Shown here: in pieces, positions 47,217-55,769 of the stretch | How positions within the stretch are numbered: the stretch's first letter is position 1 | Layout of the letters: every line of letters begins with the position of its first letter | DNA from: 2-01-FULL-40-13 sp964433155 | GTDB taxonomy: Bacteria > Patescibacteriota > Microgenomatia > UBA1406 > GWC2-37-13 | Assembly: GCA_964433155.1 (NCBI GenBank) | Contig: CAYSQE010000005.1 | Span: 14,742 to 78,741, forward strand | Length of the DNA: 64,000 nt | Direction: 5' to 3' | Translations under genes and position numbers: made by a program | The notes under the pieces: generated by a model | The model's input: the letters and a program-made list of their open reading frames with translations, nothing else | The model's database searches: none | Told to the model about the DNA's origin: nothing

Positions 47217-48107
47217 ATGAAATTGCAGGAAGAACGTAAAGGTGTCTTGGCGCTTGTCGTTTTAGCCTTTGGCTTTGGTCTCATTGCTATTTCAGCCCGC
47301 TATCTTAGCTATTCATTTACTCTTTTTCAACAGTTATATCTTAGTATAGGGGTTGGGTTTATCTTCGGATTAGTTATTTTTAATAGGAAAGTAGACTACG
47401 CTAAAATCAAAAAAATTCCCAGAAAAGATTGGCTCATTATTTTCTCAAGAGTAATAATAGGTTATCTTTTTGGCGCAAGTTTATATCGTGAATCTTTGGT
47501 TTTGACTAAAATCAGCAACGTTGTTTTTCTCCAATCGATTCCTTTTGGAGCAATACTTGGTTTTATTCTCTTTAAAGAAAAAGCAACGTTCAGCAAAATT
47601 CTTTTTCTAACAATCGCATTTATTGGTGCAGTATTAATCTCTGTAAAGGATTATTCTCAGATATTCTCTTTTGGAAGAGGAGAATTGTTCTCGCTCATAT
47701 CTGGACTATTGTTCTCTTTAAGTTATGTTTTAAGAAAATGGCAAACAAAATTCTTAAACAACGAGGAAACAACCCAGCTCCTTTTTTTAGTTGGGTTTAT
47801 TGTTTTATTTGTTGTTTCAATAGTCAATCATGAAGGTTTACCCGTTTTTAATTGGAATACTCTCATGATTGTAGCTCTTTTAGTAACCGGCTTTTTAAAC
47901 GCAGTCAATTTATTTCTCATCAACTATGGTTATCAACATGTACCCGTTGTTTTGGCAACAAATATCCTCATGCTTGAATCTGTCTTCGGAACCATTCTAG
48001 GCTTCATTTTCTTCAAAGAAGTACCTCTCTTGAAAGAATTCTTGGGTGGTACGTTAATTATCGCTAGCGTTATTCAGATGAATAGATTGGAAGAGAACGA
48101 AAAGTGA
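47217..48107 (+). CDS. DMT-family transporter (EamA)
   Basis: A 296-residue membrane protein with ten hydrophobic segments in two EamA repeats (for example VVFLQSIPFGAILGFILFKE and LATNILMLESVFGTILGFIF). Transports small metabolites; direction and substrate unknown. It starts 4 bases after the NUDIX stop, so the two are an operon. Confidence 0.83.
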   Translation: MKLQEERKGVLALVVLAFGFGLIAISARYLSYSFTLFQQLYLSIGVGFIFGLVIFNRKVDYAKIKKIPRKDWLIIFSRVIIGYLFGASLYRESLVLTKISNVVFLQSIPFGAILGFILFKEKATFSKILFLTIAFIGAVLISVKDYSQIFSFGRGELFSLISGLLFSLSYVLRKWQTKFLNNEETTQLLFLVGFIVLFVVSIVNHEGLPVFNWNTLMIVALLVTGFLNAVNLFLINYGYQHVPVVLATNILMLESVFGTILGFIFFKEVPLLKEFLGGTLIIASVIQMNRLEENEK

Positions 48108-48113
48108 TATAAT
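48108..48113 (+). promoter_or_regulatory. -10 box of the 2H phosphoesterase gene
   Basis: TATAAT eight bases before the ATG at 48122, in the stop region of the transporter gene. Confidence 0.45.
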
Positions 48114-48121
48114 TTCTTCAT

Positions 48122-48636
48122 ATGAAAGCCTTTTCTATCTGGCTACTTCCTGAAAAAAAGATTCTGAATATTTAAGCAAAATAATTAGAGACTTAAGTAA
48201 AAAATATAAAGCACCTTCGTTTATTCCTCATCTGACTATCTATGGAGGTGGTTTAACTCTAGACCTCGATAAAGCAAAGAAAATTATTAGCGAAAGCATA
48301 AAAGATATGCAACCTTTCCAAGTTGAAGTTGATAAATTAAACTATAGCGATAATTTTTGGAAAACAATTTTCACTGAAATAAAAATGAATTCACAGCTTC
48401 AAAAGATATATATTAACTTAAGAAAAGAATTACTAAACTATCATGATTATATTCTAAAACCTCATATGAGTCTTATTTATAAAAAACTGTCAAACAGACA
48501 AAAAGAGGAAATTGTAAATAACATCATTATTAAAAACCAATTTACTTTGGACAAAATTGCAATCTGTTCATTTGAAGACCATGATAAAGTTGATCGATGG
48601 AAATTGGTATTTAAATTATATCTTGACAAACCTTAG
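48122..48636 (+). CDS. 2H phosphoesterase in two frames (-1 shift)
   Basis: From ATG 48122 the frame reads KAFSIWLLPEKK, then stops at 48173. One base back, an open frame continues to 48636 with HLTIYGG and HMSLIYK, the two HxT/S motifs of 2H phosphodiesterases (2'-5' RNA ligase-like). The frames meet at A AAA AAG (48154-48160), whose zero-frame codons AAA AAG are exactly those of the classic bacterial -1 slippery site; a -1 slip gives EKKDSEYLSK. A missing A in the seven-A run (error or mutation) would look the same. If joined, the protein has about 171 residues. Confidence 0.7.
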
Positions 48637-48651
48637 ACTAATCTATATACT
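48623..48651 (+). promoter_or_regulatory. Promoter of second Phd/RelE pair
   Basis: TTGACA (48623-48628), 17-base spacer, TATACT (48646-48651), six bases to the ATG. A consensus promoter with no leader, inside the end of the 2H gene. Confidence 0.7.
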
Positions 48652-48657
48652 AATCTC

Positions 48658-48951
48658 ATGTTAATTCCTACATCCAAAAACGTCAAAACAATTACAGATA
48701 TGAGAGAGAATGCGCTAGGTCTCCTTGACTTGGTAAAAAAACAAGGAGTTACTTATATTTTCCATCGCTCAGAACCAAAAGCCGTAATGTTGGATATCGA
48801 AGAATTTGTAAAAATGCAAGAACTTCTGGAAGATTATTTCGACGAGATGGATGCTCAACAGCTTGCAAAAGAGCCTAGAGGAAAAGGTATACCGCTTGAA
48901 GAAGTTATGAAAAAGTATGTACAAAATTCTTCTGTCAAAAAAAGCAGATAA
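48658..48951 (+). CDS. Phd/YefM-family antitoxin
   Basis: A 97-residue antitoxin: NVKTITDMRENALGLLDLVKK, then YIFHRSEPKAVMLDIEEFVKM and an acidic tail. Same family as the gene at 12401. The ORF overlaps the toxin gene by 35 bases. The promoter at 48623-48651 fixes the start. Confidence 0.83.
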   Translation: MLIPTSKNVKTITDMRENALGLLDLVKKQGVTYIFHRSEPKAVMLDIEEFVKMQELLEDYFDEMDAQQLAKEPRGKGIPLEEVMKKYVQNSSVKKSR

Positions 48952-49180
48952 AGAGCTGGAAAAATTTGCAGCAAAAGAATCTCTGACTATTCTTAAGAAA
49001 ATTCATAAACTCTCATTTCCTCTTCCAGATTTTTTAAACATTAAGAAACTTGCAGGATTGAAATATGGCTATCGTTTAAGAATAGGTAAAGTACGGATTA
49101 TTTTTGAAATAGATCATGATAGTAAAATTATATGGATAAGAAAAATCGGTTACAGAAAAGACATTTATAGATTTTCCTAA
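48917..49180 (+). CDS. RelE/ParE-superfamily toxin
   Basis: An 87-residue toxin: YKILLSKKADKELEKFAAKE, LKYGYRLRIGKVRIIFEID and IWIRKIGYRKDIYRF, the RelE-like order ending in a basic aromatic tail. It starts inside the antitoxin gene, so the pair is translationally coupled. Target not determinable. Confidence 0.85.
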   Translation: MYKILLSKKADKELEKFAAKESLTILKKIHKLSFPLPDFLNIKKLAGLKYGYRLRIGKVRIIFEIDHDSKIIWIRKIGYRKDIYRFS

Positions 49181-49246
49181 AATTTTATTAGTTGTTAATA
49201 AAATATAAGCATGCTGGTATATTTAACAGAATGTATGGTTGGAAAT

Positions 49247-49276
49247 AAAATATGATTTATCGATAAATCATATTTT
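49247..49276. terminator. Perfect 30-base palindrome, bidirectional terminator
   Basis: AAAATATGATTTATC followed by its exact complement, between convergent genes. Runs of A and T on both sides fit a terminator working both ways. Confidence 0.75.
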
Positions 49277-49293
49277 TCAGAGGCATCAGTTTT

Positions 49294-50994
49294 TTAACCA
49301 AATGTAAACGCGTAGATTTGAGTTCCTGCATTTTCAAATTCCAATCTTAAAAGATGTTCACCTGGATTTCCTTTCAAATTAATGAGATTGTAAAGATCAT
49401 TGGGACTATTTGAGTCAAACTGAATATACCCATTTTTAACATCAGATCCTGCATTTGATACCTCAACGACTTTTCCATCAAGTAACACTTTGACTTTATC
49501 ATTAATGCTTTCTGGCGTAATAACCAAAAAGACTTTATCTGCATAAAAATTAAATTCAAGAACGGATCCTCTACTAGATGAAGAAAATTCATCTTGTAAA
49601 TCCCAGTTTCCTTTAAACTCTACAGCGCCTGGTTCCATTCGTAACTTTCCAAGATATGTCTCTGGAGTAAGACGCATTCGTGGAGTTTGATCTTCAATTT
49701 GAACAGTTTCATCTTTTACTCGATTTCCAGCTTCTTTAAGAAGGGTCTGAATATTTTTTTCTGCCTGCTCATATTCTCCTTCGCCAAAATGCGTATAGCG
49801 GATATTTCCTCGTGTATCAATCAGATACTTTGCCGGCCAGTAATGATTGTTATACGCATCCCACGTTTTGTAATCGTTGTCTTGGGGAACAGGATAGTGA
49901 ATGTTGTACTGCTTTAACGCTCCCAAAACGTTTTCAGTCTTTTTTTCAAACTCAAACTCAGGTGTATGAACTCCTACGACAATAAATCCTTTATCCTTAT
50001 ATTTTTCATACCAACTCGTTACAAAAGGCAGAGTTCTAATGCAGTTAATACATGTGTAGGTCCAAAAGTCGATCAAGACTACTTTTCCGCGAAGTTCCTG
50101 CATCGTAAGGGGTTTTTCTACATTGAGCCATTTATAAATTCCAACAAATTCTGGCGCGGGTCCAAGGTTTGGAAGCGACGATGATGGAGTAATCATAATA
50201 ATATTTTCATTCATAGGTGCCTTTTTTGGCATTTCTTTTTTTCCTTTCAATTCATCAAGCTGTTGTTTAACCGCTTGACTACTCTCAAGTTTGAATAAGA
50301 AGTTCGAATATGAGGGAAATAAATCCAAAAGTTTTACCTGAAGCACTTTGTCATAATTTGTAAAAATAGCCAGAGCTGTCAAAATCATTATAACCCCGAA
50401 AATCTTTTGGATTAACCCTGTATATGGTGAAAGTACACGACTTCGAGAAAAAATACGTGAGCCGACTGTTGCAAAAAGAAACAAAGGAATACCAACACCT
50501 ATCACATATACTATGGTAACTAGCACAATTCCAAAATTAACGGATTGAGTAGCAGCAAGAGTGGCAATCGTTGCCAATATTGGACCAGCACAAGGCGACC
50601 AAACGATACCTAAAGCTAAACCTGTCACTAGTCCTCCTTTGAAACCGCTATCACTAGTTTTCGTAAAACCCGCAAGTCTGCCACTAAAACGACTTACCCA
50701 TCCTTCCAGAAATTGCGACAACTGCGGAATCACGAGACTTAATCCTAAAAAGCCAATAATCAAAACTGCAAATAATCTAAGAATGTTCGGATCAAATGGA
50801 ATGATTTTGACGATGTAAGAAATAGTTAAGGTGAATACCGCAAAACTTATGACAATTCCAAGAGTGATTCCAAGGGGTTTTGACTTTCCACCAGTTGTGC
50901 TTGACGAAAGCACTATTGGCAAAAGCGGCCAAATACAAGGAGCAAGGATGGTAACTAGTCCTGAAATAAATGCAAAGGCTAAAAGAATTATCAT
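49294..50994 (-). CDS. DipZ-like CcdA-thioredoxin fusion
   Basis: A 566-residue thiol-redox transporter. Residues about 1-225 are a CcdA/DsbD membrane domain with cysteines in LAPCIWPLLP and WSPCAGPIL. Residues about 275-420 are a thioredoxin domain with motif TCINC, and the last 130 are a beta-sandwich. It carries electrons from inside to proteins outside. It overlaps no gene; the following thioredoxin gene is upstream on the same strand, one base apart. Confidence 0.88.
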   Translation of the reverse strand: MIILLAFAFISGLVTILAPCIWPLLPIVLSSSTTGGKSKPLGITLGIVISFAVFTLTISYIVKIIPFDPNILRLFAVLIIGFLGLSLVIPQLSQFLEGWVSRFSGRLAGFTKTSDSGFKGGLVTGLALGIVWSPCAGPILATIATLAATQSVNFGIVLVTIVYVIGVGIPLFLFATVGSRIFSRSRVLSPYTGLIQKIFGVIMILTALAIFTNYDKVLQVKLLDLFPSYSNFLFKLESSQAVKQQLDELKGKKEMPKKAPMNENIIMITPSSSLPNLGPAPEFVGIYKWLNVEKPLTMQELRGKVVLIDFWTYTCINCIRTLPFVTSWYEKYKDKGFIVVGVHTPEFEFEKKTENVLGALKQYNIHYPVPQDNDYKTWDAYNNHYWPAKYLIDTRGNIRYTHFGEGEYEQAEKNIQTLLKEAGNRVKDETVQIEDQTPRMRLTPETYLGKLRMEPGAVEFKGNWDLQDEFSSSSRGSVLEFNFYADKVFLVITPESINDKVKVLLDGKVVEVSNAGSDVKNGYIQFDSNSPNDLYNLINLKGNPGEHLLRLEFENAGTQIYAFTFG

Positions 50995-50995
50995 T

Positions 50996-51517
50996 TTATA
51001 AAACTTTATTAATCTCTTCTAAAAACTTTTCTTTATCCCACGTGTCTCCATCTTTTAGCACTTCTTTCCGATCTTTCAAAATTACTTTTGTGTGCTGATA
51101 AGGGATATCAAATTCTTCAGCCAATTTTTTTTCATCTTCGTCAGTCTCGGTATCATTGTAGTTTACCCTAAATCCAACAACTTTTTCTGTCGTTAGCGAA
51201 TCAAATCCGGCCTTAAGCTCTGGAGCCTCAACTCTGCAGATCGGACACCAATTGGCAAAAAAGTCAAGAAAGACGATTTTTCCTTCTTGAAGAGCTTTTT
51301 CATAATCGGCTTTATTAAATTCGATATACAACGAAGTGTTTCCCGCTAACACATTACCCATATAACCTGACTGCATTTTTTGCTCTTTTTTTTCCATCAT
51401 GATTTCATCCTGTTTCATCGTTGAGGATCCCTTTTGCTCTTTATATAGAAAAAAAATTCCTCCAAAAATTATTAAAAATACGAACAATCCTATTACCAAA
51501 AGATTGTGTTGTTTCAT
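50996..51517 (-). CDS. Membrane-anchored thioredoxin-like protein
   Basis: A 173-residue protein with a membrane helix (about 6-25) and a thioredoxin domain having NWCPICR. It starts the redox pair with DipZ. It probably receives electrons from it, or passes them on, outside the membrane. Confidence 0.83.
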   Translation of the reverse strand: MKQHNLLVIGLFVFLIIFGGIFFLYKEQKGSSTMKQDEIMMEKKEQKMQSGYMGNVLAGNTSLYIEFNKADYEKALQEGKIVFLDFFANWCPICRVEAPELKAGFDSLTTEKVVGFRVNYNDTETDEDEKKLAEEFDIPYQHTKVILKDRKEVLKDGDTWDKEKFLEEINKVL

Positions 51518-51534
51518 ACATTAATAAATAACTT

Positions 51535-51897
51535 TTAATGCTTAAAACGTCCGTACAAGAATCCAATAATTTTTGCAATAATCATAGCGATGAGTGTAAC
51601 AGCCAACCAACCATCAAGGTTATGTCGTAGACTCTGAACCAAAACTCCAATCGTTAATAATACAACACCAGTGAAATAAGCAAAGCGCCCGGCTATGTAT
51701 CTGTGAAGGCCTTCCCGCTCATCAACTGCTTTCTCTTTCCAAAAAAAGCCCACAAAGATTATAAAAACGAGTGCTAAACCTAAGATGAGCACCATCTCCA
51801 TAGTGTTTGGCATGAGAAAACCAAAGGGGTTCAAAAGAAGAATCAAGAATATGACTAGTAGGATTGATATGACGATTTCTCCTATGATATCTGACAT
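51535..51897 (-). CDS. Four-helix membrane protein beside an XRE regulator
   Basis: A 120-residue protein with about four hydrophobic segments (such as ILLVIFLILLLNPFGF and VILGLALVFIIFVGFF). Function unknown. It follows the XRE regulator by 3 bases and precedes the thioredoxin gene, so all may be one operon. Confidence 0.6.
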   Translation of the reverse strand: MSDIIGEIVISILLVIFLILLLNPFGFLMPNTMEMVLILGLALVFIIFVGFFWKEKAVDEREGLHRYIAGRFAYFTGVVLLTIGVLVQSLRHNLDGWLAVTLIAMIIAKIIGFLYGRFKH

Positions 51898-51900
51898 ATA

Positions 51901-52116
51901 CTATTTGCCTTGACTTTTTAACTCAAATATTTCTTCAACTTTTTTATTAAAGAACTTCGCAATTTTCATCGCTAATAAAACTGAAGGGGTGTAATTTCCC
52001 TTTTCTATTGCAATAATCGTTTGTCTGGTCACTCCTGCCGCTACTGCAAGTTCTTCCTGAGTTATTTTTTTGAATGTTCGAATTTCAAACACTTGGTTTT
52101 CGACATAGTCTTTCAT
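51901..52116 (-). CDS. XRE-family helix-turn-helix regulator
   Basis: A 71-residue Cro/CI-type regulator: TQEELAVAAGVTRQTIIAIE and KGNYTPSVLLAMKIAKFF form the helix-turn-helix. It has no extra domain. Its start is close to a 20-base palindrome (52153-52172), the probable operator. It heads the redox gene group. Confidence 0.85.
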   Translation of the reverse strand: MKDYVENQVFEIRTFKKITQEELAVAAGVTRQTIIAIEKGNYTPSVLLAMKIAKFFNKKVEEIFELKSQGK

Positions 52117-52130
52117 AACATTAATAATTC

Positions 52131-52172
52131 ATTCTAAATGTGATAGATCAAAATGTCAAGTTAACTTGACAT
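52131..52172. promoter_or_regulatory. XRE promoter with 20-base palindrome
   Basis: ATGTCAAGTTAACTTGACAT (52153-52172) is a perfect palindrome holding TTGACA on both strands. On the minus strand TTGACA (52155-52160) is 18 bases from TAGAAT (52131-52136), serving the XRE gene. Confidence 0.65.
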
Positions 52173-52221
52173 CTATATTGTACTTGTATTAATACTTCGA
52201 TTACCTGTTAAAATGTTTCAT

Positions 52222-53628
52222 ATGCCCTGGAAAATTCTCTTCTTGGTTTTTTTCTTCTTTATTTCTCTCATCTTCGTTCCTTTGTTTTTCCTGCTCTACT
52301 ATCAATATCTCAGCTTTGCTGCACCAACTAAAGCAAACATATTAGTTGACATTAAAAAAACCATAGGTCCTGTTCCTGACAGGTGGAAAGCTTTAGCCCA
52401 AGGAGGCGAGGAAAAAGGCGTAAGAATGCTCGCAAACGTCATACCGCAAATCGCAGCTTTGTTGCCAAAATACATCCGAATCGACCATATCTATGACTTC
52501 TACAATGTGGTCAACCGAGATACCACGGGTAATCTTACTTTTGATTGGCAACAACTTGATGAGACAGTCTGTGACATTTATCGCACTGGCGCAAAACCCT
52601 TTTTCGTCTTAGGATACATGCCGCCTGTTCTCTCCAAAGATGGAACTCTTGTTTCTCTCCCGACAAACTGGAATGAGTGGTCGCTCACAGTTCAAAAAAC
52701 TATCGAACGATACAGCGGCCAGGGAACTAGATTGTGTGGGCAGATTGCGGGCGCCTGGTTAAACGATATCTATTATGAAGTTTGGAATGAACCGGATTTG
52801 GAGAGTTTTGGCAAATGGAGCCTATATCCTGGAGATAAAAGTTATCAAACGCTCTATTTTTATACTTCTCTTGGAGCTTTGCAAGCCAAAAACGTCAATA
52901 GATTTTCATTAGGCGGGCCAGCCAGTTCGTCTCTATATAAAAATTGGGTCACAGTTTTTTTGGATTTTGTCACAAAAACGAATGTTAAGTTTGATTTTTT
53001 TTCCTGGCATCACTATTCCCAAAATATATCTGGTTTCTCTCAACAGATAGCCGATCTAAATACCTGGTTATCAGAGCAAAGATACGCGCAGTTTCGTTTG
53101 CTACCAAGAATTATAAGCGAATGGGGATATGATTCAAATCCAAACCCGATCGCAGATACCAACATTGGAGCCGCACACACTCTTGCCTCAATTCGTAATT
53201 TTTTTGAGCAGAATATCGACGCTGCATTTCTATTTGAAATTAAAGATGGGCCGGCGCCGCGCTGGGGAATCTTGTCCTATCAGGGTGAGGAGAAACCCAG
53301 ATATAAAGCACTTCGAATGCTCAATCAGTTAGAAGGACAAGAGGTCTTTATTGAAGGTGAAGGTACCTATGTCACGGCTCTTTCAAGTATATCTCAAGAA
53401 AAAGTAACGCTGGTTCTGGTCAACTACGATCCCAAAAATTTAAATAATGAATTAGTTCCTGTCAGAATTATAAATTTGAGTCCTGGAACATACACTATGA
53501 CTACGGCCTATCTTGATGGAAAAACATCGGTGGTAAGCAAGGTTCCTATACCGGGAACAGAACTGCAAAAAAGCCTCATCATGCCACCAAATATCGCAGT
53601 TGCGATTGAGTTAAAGAAAGAACAATAA
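52222..53628 (+). CDS. GH39-like glycoside hydrolase, membrane anchored
   Basis: A 468-residue protein with a membrane anchor (about 3-30) and a TIM-barrel hydrolase of the family 39 kind. The acid/base glutamate lies in YEVWNEPDLESFG and the nucleophile in RIISEWGYDS. Substrate (xyloside, glucuronide or other) is unknown. The start at 52222 is preferred to 52213 because TAAAAT at 52209-52214 is seven bases before it. Confidence 0.78.
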   Translation: MPWKILFLVFFFFISLIFVPLFFLLYYQYLSFAAPTKANILVDIKKTIGPVPDRWKALAQGGEEKGVRMLANVIPQIAALLPKYIRIDHIYDFYNVVNRDTTGNLTFDWQQLDETVCDIYRTGAKPFFVLGYMPPVLSKDGTLVSLPTNWNEWSLTVQKTIERYSGQGTRLCGQIAGAWLNDIYYEVWNEPDLESFGKWSLYPGDKSYQTLYFYTSLGALQAKNVNRFSLGGPASSSLYKNWVTVFLDFVTKTNVKFDFFSWHHYSQNISGFSQQIADLNTWLSEQRYAQFRLLPRIISEWGYDSNPNPIADTNIGAAHTLASIRNFFEQNIDAAFLFEIKDGPAPRWGILSYQGEEKPRYKALRMLNQLEGQEVFIEGEGTYVTALSSISQEKVTLVLVNYDPKNLNNELVPVRIINLSPGTYTMTTAYLDGKTSVVSKVPIPGTELQKSLIMPPNIAVAIELKKEQ

Positions 53629-53632
53629 TACT

Positions 53633-53887
53633 TTATTTCTCAGTCGCCTTATCTTTTTCCATCATGCCTTCTTTAAGCTCTTCCATCATAGAATCAAAGT
53701 CTTTTCCGCTCTCTAGTTTGTTTATCTCTTTCATCTGCATAAATCCTTCCGAGACCATCTGATTCACAAGCATTATCTTCCTGTACAAAATATATTCGCC
53801 AAAAGCCAAAGCCAGAAATGCTCCAACGACAACCAAAGTTATCAAAACCGTATGTTTATGTATATAAGATAAAAGTTTGGTTTCCAT
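53633..53887 (-). CDS. Small single-helix membrane protein
   Basis: An 84-residue protein with one membrane helix (about 14-33) and a helical, charged rest (MKEINKLESGKDFDSMMEEL). Not recognised. It lies between convergent GH39 and the divergent two-component system. Confidence 0.5.
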   Translation of the reverse strand: METKLLSYIHKHTVLITLVVVGAFLALAFGEYILYRKIMLVNQMVSEGFMQMKEINKLESGKDFDSMMEELKEGMMEKDKATEK

Positions 53888-53984
53888 AGATTGTTTAAAA
53901 TTAATAACTTGATTCTAACTTCATCTTAACATAAAAATACTATTCAATATCAACAATTAATAGATTTATTATCTGTATTTACTC

Positions 53985-54014
53985 TTCAGCTATTTTTCAG
54001 GATTTGGATATAAT
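53985..54014 (+). promoter_or_regulatory. Direct-repeat regulator box and -10 before response regulator
   Basis: TTCAG (53985-53989) and TTCAG (53996-54000) are 11 bases apart, as in PhoB/OmpR boxes, and end 8 bases before TATAAT (54009-54014). The same block, TTCAGCTAwTTTTCAG, precedes the pump adaptor gene at 55731-55746. Confidence 0.65.
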
Positions 54015-54023
54015 ATGCTCTCA

Positions 54024-54698
54024 ATGAGAATATTAGTTGTTGAAGACGAACATCGAATTGCAAACTCAATTAAAAGGGGACTGGAGCAGGAAGGATATGC
54101 AGTGGATATTGCATATTCGGGCAATGAAGGATACGATTTGGCCACAACTGAGGATTATGATCTTTTCATTCTCGATCTTCTTTTGCCTGAAATGGACGGG
54201 GTAACAATTTGTCGTCAACTGCGAAAAGATAAGATACAAACAGCTATTCTTATGTTAACCGCCAAAGGACAAATCCAAAATAAAGTTGAGGGATTAGACT
54301 CGGGGGCTGACGATTATCTCACTAAACCGTTTTCTTTTGAAGAGCTCTTGGCTCGGATAAGAGCACTCTCAAGACGACCAAAAGCGGCTCTTAACAGCAT
54401 GTTGTCTGTTGGAGATTTGCGAATTGACACCAGGCTTTATCAGATAGAGCGAAGCGGAAAATCGATAAAACTATCGGCCAAAGAATTTTCTCTTCTTGAG
54501 TATCTTATGCGAAATGACAGTAGAATTCTTAACAAAAACCAGATCATAACTCACGTGTGGAACTATGACGCAGACATACTTCCTAATACGGTCGAAGTAT
54601 ATATTAAAAAATTGCGAAAAAAAATTGACGTTCCCTTTAAAAATAAAAAACCTCTGATTCATACAGTGAGAGGTTTTGGTTACAAGATTGGGAAATAA
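54024..54698 (+). CDS. OmpR/PhoB-family response regulator
   Basis: A 224-residue regulator with receiver domain (ILVVEDEHRIAN, phospho-aspartate in DLFILDLLLPEMDG, LTAKGQ, KPFSFEELLARIRAL) and a winged-helix DNA-binding C terminus (NTVEVYIKKLRKKID, TVRGFGYKIG). The start at 54024 (RILVVEDE) is preferred because a nearer ATG at 54015 directly abuts the -10 box. It leads an operon with the kinase. Confidence 0.93.
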   Translation: MRILVVEDEHRIANSIKRGLEQEGYAVDIAYSGNEGYDLATTEDYDLFILDLLLPEMDGVTICRQLRKDKIQTAILMLTAKGQIQNKVEGLDSGADDYLTKPFSFEELLARIRALSRRPKAALNSMLSVGDLRIDTRLYQIERSGKSIKLSAKEFSLLEYLMRNDSRILNKNQIITHVWNYDADILPNTVEVYIKKLRKKIDVPFKNKKPLIHTVRGFGYKIGK

Positions 54699-54701
54699 TG
54701 A

Positions 54702-55739
54702 ATGTTTAAAAGCGCACGAATCAAACTTACTGCTTGGTATTTGTTTATCATCATGCTCATTAGCATTTCTTTTAGCGCGGTGATCTTTAGGACTTTGACA
54801 AAGGAGTTTGAGCGATTTGAACGATTACAGCGGTTTCGGATTGAGCGAAGATTTTTTGATGAACACCGTCCTCCACCAGAAATTGGCAAAAGATTTCCTC
54901 TACCTCTTGATCCTGAATTAATTAAAGAAACAAAAAACAGATTAGGGATGGTGCTTGTTTTAATCAACGCCGGGATCCTTATCTTGTCCGGAGGTCTTGG
55001 TTATTTGCTTGCTGGTCGAACTCTTCAACCCATCCAAGATATGGTTGACGAACAAAACAGATTTATAAGTGACGCCTCCCATGAACTTCGCACACCCTTA
55101 ACATCTTTAAAAACTTCCTTAGAGGTTACTGCAAGAGATAAAAACATCACACTAGAAAATGCCAAAACAGTCATTGTAGAAAACATTGGTGAGGTCAACA
55201 GACTTCAGTCACTCTCTGATGAATTATTGCAACTTACTCAGTATGAAAAATCAAATGCCAGTATGGAATTTAAAGAAATATCAATTTCTGAAATAGTTAG
55301 GTCAGCTACGAAAAAAATCGCTCCGCTGGCCAGGCAAAAAAATATTTCAATAATCCATGACATCGAAGATTGTGCGTTTATAGGAAATAAATACGCTCTT
55401 ATCGATTTGCTAGTCATTCTTTTGGATAATGCCATAAAATATAGTCCAAGAAAAAGGCAGGTTATATTGGAGTCCAAAAAACTTGATAATCAGATATCTA
55501 TTACTGTAAAAGATCAGGGAATTGGAATAGATGAAAAAGACTTACCACATATTTTTGATCGATTTTATCGAGCAGATCTTGCCCGATCAAAAACTCAAGT
55601 CAACGGATATGGCCTGGGCTTATCCATCGCTAAAAAAATTGTCGCTATACACCACGGATCGATAGCTGTTGAAAGCAAACATAAAAAAGGAACGGTTGTT
55701 AAGACAGCTTTGCCGATTAAACAAAAAGTCTTCAGCTAA
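54702..55739 (+). CDS. Sensor histidine kinase
   Basis: A 345-residue kinase with two membrane helices (about 9-28 and 86-108), phospho-histidine in SDASHELRTPLTSLKTSLE, and ATPase boxes LLDNAIKYSPRKR, DQGIGIDEKDLPHIFDRFYR and GYGLGLSIAKKIVAIHHG. The extracellular loop of about 55 residues is short. It starts 3 bases after the regulator and ends in the pump's regulator box. Confidence 0.92.
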   Translation: MFKSARIKLTAWYLFIIMLISISFSAVIFRTLTKEFERFERLQRFRIERRFFDEHRPPPEIGKRFPLPLDPELIKETKNRLGMVLVLINAGILILSGGLGYLLAGRTLQPIQDMVDEQNRFISDASHELRTPLTSLKTSLEVTARDKNITLENAKTVIVENIGEVNRLQSLSDELLQLTQYEKSNASMEFKEISISEIVRSATKKIAPLARQKNISIIHDIEDCAFIGNKYALIDLLVILLDNAIKYSPRKRQVILESKKLDNQISITVKDQGIGIDEKDLPHIFDRFYRADLARSKTQVNGYGLGLSIAKKIVAIHHGSIAVESKHKKGTVVKTALPIKQKVFS

Positions 55740-55762
55740 TTTTCAGTTATATTTTTTAACAT
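55731..55762 (+). promoter_or_regulatory. Direct-repeat regulator box and -10 before pump operon
   Basis: TTCAG (55731-55735) and TTCAG (55742-55746), 11 bases apart, overlap the end of the kinase gene. TAACAT (55757-55762) is seven bases before the ATG at 55770. Same block as at 53985-54000. Confidence 0.6.
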
Positions 55763-55769
55763 CAGTTAT

